In this document: in pieces, positions 1-2,606 of the stretch
Numbering within the stretch: the first letter of the stretch is position 1
Layout of the letters: each line of letters opens with the position of its first letter
NCBI GenBank assembly: GCA_017448375.1
Contig: JAFSLR010000292.1
Coordinates: forward strand, 1 to 5,326
Direction of reading: 5' to 3'
Source: Synergistaceae bacterium
Lineage (GTDB): Bacteria > Synergistota > Synergistia > Synergistales > Aminobacteriaceae
DNA length: 5,326 nt
Position numbers and translations under genes: made by a program
Notes under the pieces: model-generated
What the model was told of the DNA's origin: nothing
Database searches by the model: none
The model's input: the letters and a program-made list of their open reading frames with translations, nothing else

Positions 1-79
1 GGGTAACACTTGCCTCTCGCCGCAGCGTAGCACTTAGAGATGAAAATCTCCGGACTGAGTGAACTATGACGGGGTCTAC

Positions 80-246
80 GAGAAAAGGTGTAAAGATAAT
101 GAAACAAAGTAATGTTGTGTCCCTTTTAGGGGCTATACAGTAGGGGCGATGTGTACACGCCTGCAAGAATAAGGATGCCTTTAACGGGTGGAGACTTAAA
201 TTCAAACTTCTTGCGAAGCCTGCGACTTTAGTCGTAGGAGGTTCAC
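80..246 (+). ncRNA. Candidate omega-RNA (TnpB guide RNA scaffold) at element right end
   Basis: In IS200/IS605 elements the transcript covering the 3' end of tnpB and the right end is the omega-RNA (reRNA) that guides TnpB; the flanking DNA beyond the element provides the guide. Here the segment holds several small hairpins: CCCT/AGGG around 121-131, a GGGCG/CGCCT stem around 143-161, and the terminal CCTGCGAC/GTCGTAGG stem at 219-238 closing onto TTCAC. If it is an omega-RNA, the guide would start at 247 and match the coding sequence of the adjacent minus-strand gene. The 5' boundary given is arbitrary. The structures were found by eye, no folding was run, and no TnpB is visible, so the call is tentative. 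Confidence 0.33.
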
Positions 247-702
247 CTCGCTGATGTCCTGAGATTTTCCGTGACGGGGATTCGCGAATCTCTGCAAATA
301 TTCCTCCTCGTAACGGTCAATGATTAGCGTGAAAATTTCCCGTGTGTATGAGTATATAGTGAGTCCGTTTTCGGATTTTGACGAATGCCTTATAGCGAGA
401 AGTTTTGACCGCCAGCCCTCAGAACGTTCAATCTTTGCGAGAGTCCGTGTTATGGAAGACCTTTCACGCCCAAGAACTATAGCAATGTCCGCAGCAGTCC
501 ACAATTCTGAATCATCGTCATCATTCCATATTAAGTGATTGAATTTCGGAGCTCGCTTTGAGTATTTCTCGCGCAAAAATTCCTGACGTTCCAGAGCGTT
601 CCCGCCGGATTGCCTGTAATCTGCTGTATAGTCGTCAAGAAGCCCGCTGAGAATTTCGCGGTTGCGGTGGAACTCTGAAAATTTTTCGCGGAGTCTGTGC
701 AT
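202..702 (-). CDS. Small helix-turn-helix-like protein with a transposon-derived C-terminus
   Basis: A 166-residue hydrophilic protein that I cannot assign to a named family. Residues about 69-91 (TAADIAIVLGRERSSITRTL) read as a helix-turn-helix: a short AADIA helix, the LGRE turn, then a polar recognition helix. A DNA-binding or regulatory role is therefore inferred. The N-terminal half is charged and probably helical, with an acidic DDDD stretch near residues 61-64. The last 14 residues (from V153, nucleotides 205-246) are encoded by the IS200/IS605-like right end, so the native C-terminus has been replaced and stops at 202-204 inside the element. The ATG at 702 has only a weak Shine-Dalgarno (AGAAG). 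The frame is open back to a stop at 820-822 with protein-like text but no ATG, GTG or TTG, so the true start is uncertain. It lies 68 bp downstream of the GIY-YIG gene on the same strand and is probably cotranscribed with it. It may be a truncated gene that is still expressed, or a pseudogene. Confidence 0.68.
   Translation of the reverse strand: MHRLREKFSEFHRNREILSGLLDDYTADYRQSGGNALERQEFLREKYSKRAPKFNHLIWNDDDDSELWTAADIAIVLGRERSSITRTLAKIERSEGWRSKLLAIRHSSKSENGLTIYSYTREIFTLIIDRYEEEYLQRFANPRHGKSQDISEVNLLRLKSQASQEV
219..238. repeat. Subterminal hairpin of the IS right end
   Basis: CCTGCGAC (219-226) pairs with GTCGTAGG (231-238) over eight positions, including one G-T wobble, around the tetraloop TTTA. 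It is followed by AGGTTCAC. A stem of this size a few bases from the element border is the usual TnpA recognition structure of IS200/IS605 elements. It is not followed by a T-tract, so it does not look like a rho-independent terminator. Confidence 0.6.
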
Positions 703-770
703 TGTGTCTTCTGTGAGCGTGAACGAAGGCGTGATAATTTCCCCCTGTTGCGGAAAATGTACGGTGTCTG

Positions 771-1346
771 CTAAGGTATCTGCTTGTTGTAGCGCGTGTT
801 GGAATATTTTCTCAGAAGTTCAGTCTCAACCCTGCTGTAATCTTCGGTCTCATGAATGTATATCCAGAATTGATCAGGGTAAATGTCTACCACCGCGCTG
901 TTCATTTTGCAGTTAGTAGTCTGTCCGCCTTTTCTGCAATTATAAGGGGATATATGTCCGTAACCTGTGTGGCTGAAACGTTCACGGAAATTATTTGTTT
1001 TGCCTATATATTCCACAACGCCGCAGCGCACCCAGAGATACACACCAGATGAGCTTGGGAGTCCAGGAAGTGAGAACGTGCAGTATCTTTTGTTTCCGTA
1101 TTCATTGCGCGGGCCTCCCACTTCATAATCCGCGTAGCTGTATTCTTCATCAGGATCAATCGCTCCTGCAAATCTGAAGTTATATCCGCCGAAATTTACA
1201 GAGCTGCCAGATCCTATAGAGTAATTCGAGCCTCCAGAACCTCCGCGTGAGGACGAAGAGCCCGAACCCTTTTCCGAATCTGAATCTCCCGTAAGCCAGT
1301 TGTATATCCCATACGCAGCTCCTGCCAATGCAATCCACTCTATCAT
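771..1346 (-). CDS. GIY-YIG nuclease-domain protein with N-terminal hydrophobic anchor
   Basis: A 191-residue protein. The C-terminal half carries a GIY-YIG endonuclease domain: GVY at residues 101-103, EYIGKT at 112-117, the expected catalytic arginine at R123 (second Arg of FRERF), the likely metal-binding glutamate at E174 in VETELL, and the conserved closing asparagine at N187 in TRYNKQ. This family cuts DNA in UvrC, homing endonucleases and restriction enzymes; the substrate here is unknown. Residues 1-19 are hydrophobic (MIEWIALAGAAYGIYNW) and could be a membrane anchor. Residues about 27-55 form a Gly/Ser-rich linker, followed by an acidic Tyr-rich stretch (about 62-76). All key residues appear intact, so the enzyme should be active. 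AGGGAG (1358-1363) lies 11 nt before the ATG and supports this start. The gene is transcribed divergently from the DUF3793/flavodoxin pair and precedes the HTH-like gene. The nuclease call is firm; the biological role is not known. Confidence 0.86.
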   Translation of the reverse strand: MIEWIALAGAAYGIYNWLTGDSDSEKGSGSSSSRGGSGGSNYSIGSGSSVNFGGYNFRFAGAIDPDEEYSYADYEVGGPRNEYGNKRYCTFSLPGLPSSSGVYLWVRCGVVEYIGKTNNFRERFSHTGYGHISPYNCRKGGQTTNCKMNSAVVDIYPDQFWIYIHETEDYSRVETELLRKYSNTRYNKQIP

Positions 1347-1428
1347 TACTTCACATTCTCCCTTTGATTTATTTTACGTTGATAATAACAGCGGACATTA
1401 ATTCTATCCAGTGCATTAGATTTTCTTC

Positions 1429-1455
1429 TTGACAAAAACGAGGATATATTATAAT
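1429..1455 (+). promoter_or_regulatory. Sigma-70-type promoter for the DUF3793-flavodoxin pair
   Basis: TTGACA (1429-1434) and TATAAT (1450-1455) match both consensus hexamers exactly, separated by 15 bp. That spacing is shorter than the 17-bp optimum, which may lower basal strength or leave room for an activator. Transcription would begin near 1462, giving a leader of about 33 nt before the ATG at 1495. The region is AT-rich compared with the flanking genes. Confidence 0.65.
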
Positions 1456-1494
1456 TTTGTACCATCAAACAAAAATATTTACGGCGGAAATATC

Positions 1495-2115
1495 ATGACA
1501 GAGAAAAACGCAAATGTAATCATGGATTTTATGAATTATATCAAGAGTGCTGACACTGAAAATTTCATCAGAGGAATGCTTTATTGTTTTTGCGCACCAA
1601 CTATCAAAGGCATAAAAGCGGCCTCACTGATAAATTTCCGGCGGAAGAAAGGCGAGAATATCCGCTCATTATGGATTGAACACGCTGATGAATGGCTTTC
1701 ACCTTTCGGGCTTGAGTGGCTTCTTCTCGGTGAAAATTCTGATGACAGCGCGTTAGTTCTGGTTTACAGGCGCGGACTCCTCGCGAAGGCTCTTGGGTGC
1801 GACAAGGCTTGCTGTATTCTCAGGGCGAAAGGCTATCCGCTTCATGATGTTGACGCTTGCCTTGAATGTCTGAGGGGTAAATTCTGTTCGGGCTTTCCTC
1901 ATGAGATAGGATTGTTCCTCGATTACCCGCCCGATGATGTTAAAGGCTTCATTGAGGACAGGTGCGCGGAAAATCTTGCGTGCCCGGGATACTGGAAGGT
2001 TTACGGTAATCCAGACGAGGCAAGAAAGATATTCAGCGAGTACAAGAAAGCAGAGTGCGAAGCTGCCTTGCTGATAATGGCTGGGCATTCAGCAAAAATA
2101 AATTCTGGAGGTTAA
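1495..2115 (+). CDS. DUF3793 family protein (cysteine-rich, flavodoxin-linked)
   Basis: A 206-residue protein whose conserved blocks match DUF3793 as I know it: APTIKGIKAASLINF (34-48), a LVLVYRR strand (87-93), FPHEIGLFLDYPPDDVKGFI (134-153) and CPGYWKVYG (163-171). The biochemical function of the family is unknown. Its members recur next to flavodoxin genes in anaerobes, as here, so a role in iron or redox metabolism is inferred. Eleven cysteines, several clustered (C31/C33, C102/C106/C107, C122/C125/C131), could bind a metal or cofactor. I chose ATG 1495 rather than the upstream in-frame TTG at 1429, because that TTG is the -35 hexamer of the promoter and the transcript would start downstream of it. 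The Shine-Dalgarno is modest (GGCGGA, about 8 nt upstream). The last codons (SGG) contain the GGAGG of the next gene, and only 5 nt separate the stop from the flavodoxin ATG. There is no signal peptide, so the protein should be cytoplasmic. Confidence 0.9.
   Translation: MTEKNANVIMDFMNYIKSADTENFIRGMLYCFCAPTIKGIKAASLINFRRKKGENIRSLWIEHADEWLSPFGLEWLLLGENSDDSALVLVYRRGLLAKALGCDKACCILRAKGYPLHDVDACLECLRGKFCSGFPHEIGLFLDYPPDDVKGFIEDRCAENLACPGYWKVYGNPDEARKIFSEYKKAECEAALLIMAGHSAKINSGG
2107..2111 (+). promoter_or_regulatory. Shine-Dalgarno of the flavodoxin gene, inside the DUF3793 stop region
   Basis: GGAGG is placed 9 nt before ATG 2121 and overlaps the last two glycine codons of the upstream gene, whose stop TAA is at 2113-2115. 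It fixes the flavodoxin start at 2121 (MAKVLIVYV) against the longer in-frame option that begins within the upstream gene at 2055. Ribosomes terminating on the first gene are well placed to reinitiate, so translational coupling is likely. Confidence 0.85.
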
Positions 2116-2120
2116 ACAAA

Positions 2121-2540
2121 ATGGCAAAAGTTTTAATCGTCTACGTAACAACAACAGGAAACACCGAGAAAATGGCCGGAATCATTTCAGAAGCCGCAAA
2201 GGGCGCAGGTGCTGACGTAACGTGCAAGACTGTCGGCGAGTCATCAGTTGACGAACTTGCAGGGTATGACGTGATAGCGTTCGGATCGCCGGCAATGGGC
2301 GCGGAAGTCCTCGAAGAAGCAGAGATGGAGCCGTTCTTCACGGAAGCAGAAGGCAAGCTCTCAGGGAAGAAAGTTGCGCTCTTCGGGTCATACGACTGGG
2401 GCGACGGTGAATGGCTCAGAACGTGGGAAGACAGGTGCAAGGCCGCCGGGGCTGAGGTAATCGCGACGGTGAAGGCACACCTTGAACCCGATGATGACGC
2501 TACAGCTGAGTGCAAAGAGTTCGGCGCAAAGCTCGCATAG
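2121..2540 (+). CDS. Flavodoxin (short-chain, FMN-binding)
   Basis: A 139-residue cytoplasmic electron carrier that would replace ferredoxin in low-potential redox reactions when iron is scarce. The FMN phosphate loop is TTTGNTEK (residues 10-17), preceded by the first strand KVLIVYV. The loop around residues 55-65 (GSPAMGAEVLEE) corresponds to the first isoalloxazine-contacting loop, and GSYDWGDGEW (89-98) to the second, with W93 as the likely flavin-stacking aromatic. The length is that of clostridial-type short-chain flavodoxins, which lack the extra inserted loop of long-chain forms. It is the second gene of a two-gene unit with DUF3793 and is followed by a strong terminator, so the operon ends here. 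Iron-dependent control would be expected from the family, but I see no convincing Fur operator. The family call is firm; the redox partners are unknown. Confidence 0.95.
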   Translation: MAKVLIVYVTTTGNTEKMAGIISEAAKGAGADVTCKTVGESSVDELAGYDVIAFGSPAMGAEVLEEAEMEPFFTEAEGKLSGKKVALFGSYDWGDGEWLRTWEDRCKAAGAEVIATVKAHLEPDDDATAECKEFGAKLA

Positions 2541-2556
2541 TTTCACGAAAAAATGA

Positions 2557-2589
2557 GACCCCCTGCTTTAACGGCGGGAGGTCTTTTTT
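2557..2589. terminator. Bidirectional rho-independent terminator
   Basis: GACCCCCTGC (2557-2566) pairs with GCGGGAGGTC (2574-2583) over ten positions, with one C-A mismatch and one G-T wobble, around a 7-nt loop. Six T residues follow at 2584-2589. A run of A residues (about 2548-2553) precedes the left arm, so the structure also works on the minus strand. It sits 16 nt after the flavodoxin stop and 17 nt past the stop of the convergent large gene, ending both. Confidence 0.92.
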
Positions 2590-2606
2590 CTTGGCTGAAA
2601 TTCGGA

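Larger units (their letters stand above)
1..246 (+). mobile_element. Right end of an IS200/IS605-type (tnpB) element, cut by the window edge
   Basis: The segment ends with an 8-bp hairpin (219-238, loop TTTA) followed by TTCAC at 242-246. That is the layout I know for the right ends of IS200/IS605 and IS1341-like tnpB elements: a subterminal hairpin recognised by the TnpA transposase, then a short cleavage tetra/pentamer. Just upstream, frame 1 reads 33 codons (130-228) with text such as GLYSRGDVYTP and LNSNFLRSLRL, and stops in the hairpin loop (229-231). This resembles the variable C-terminal tail of TnpB. All three plus frames contain stops before that, so either tnpB ends left of the window or its 3' end has decayed by frameshift. 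No transposase core (RuvC DED residues, zinc ribbon) lies inside the window. The boundary at 246 is supported by the neighbouring minus-strand gene, whose reading frame runs into the element there. The left end is not visible. The family is assigned by pattern only, without a database match. Confidence 0.55.

Noticed and set aside
219..240. Hairpin considered as a rho-independent terminator for the left element or the HTH-like gene
   Set aside because: No T-tract follows the stem on either strand, and its place directly before TTCAC fits an IS right end better.
1375..1395. GATAATAAC-like half site resembling a Fur box upstream of the flavodoxin unit
   Set aside because: Only half of the usual inverted repeat is present and it lies well upstream of the -35 box, so iron regulation cannot be claimed from it.
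1753..2088. Minus-strand open frame opposite the DUF3793 gene
   Set aside because: The plus-strand protein matches a known family over the whole stretch; the reverse translation shows no recognisable domain or start context.
2055..2120. Longer flavodoxin start within the end of the DUF3793 gene
   Set aside because: The extra residues are out of keeping with flavodoxins, which begin at the first beta strand, and GGAGG is correctly spaced only for ATG 2121.
2141..2515. Minus-strand open frame opposite flavodoxin
   Set aside because: Ser/Ala-rich shadow of a clear flavodoxin gene.
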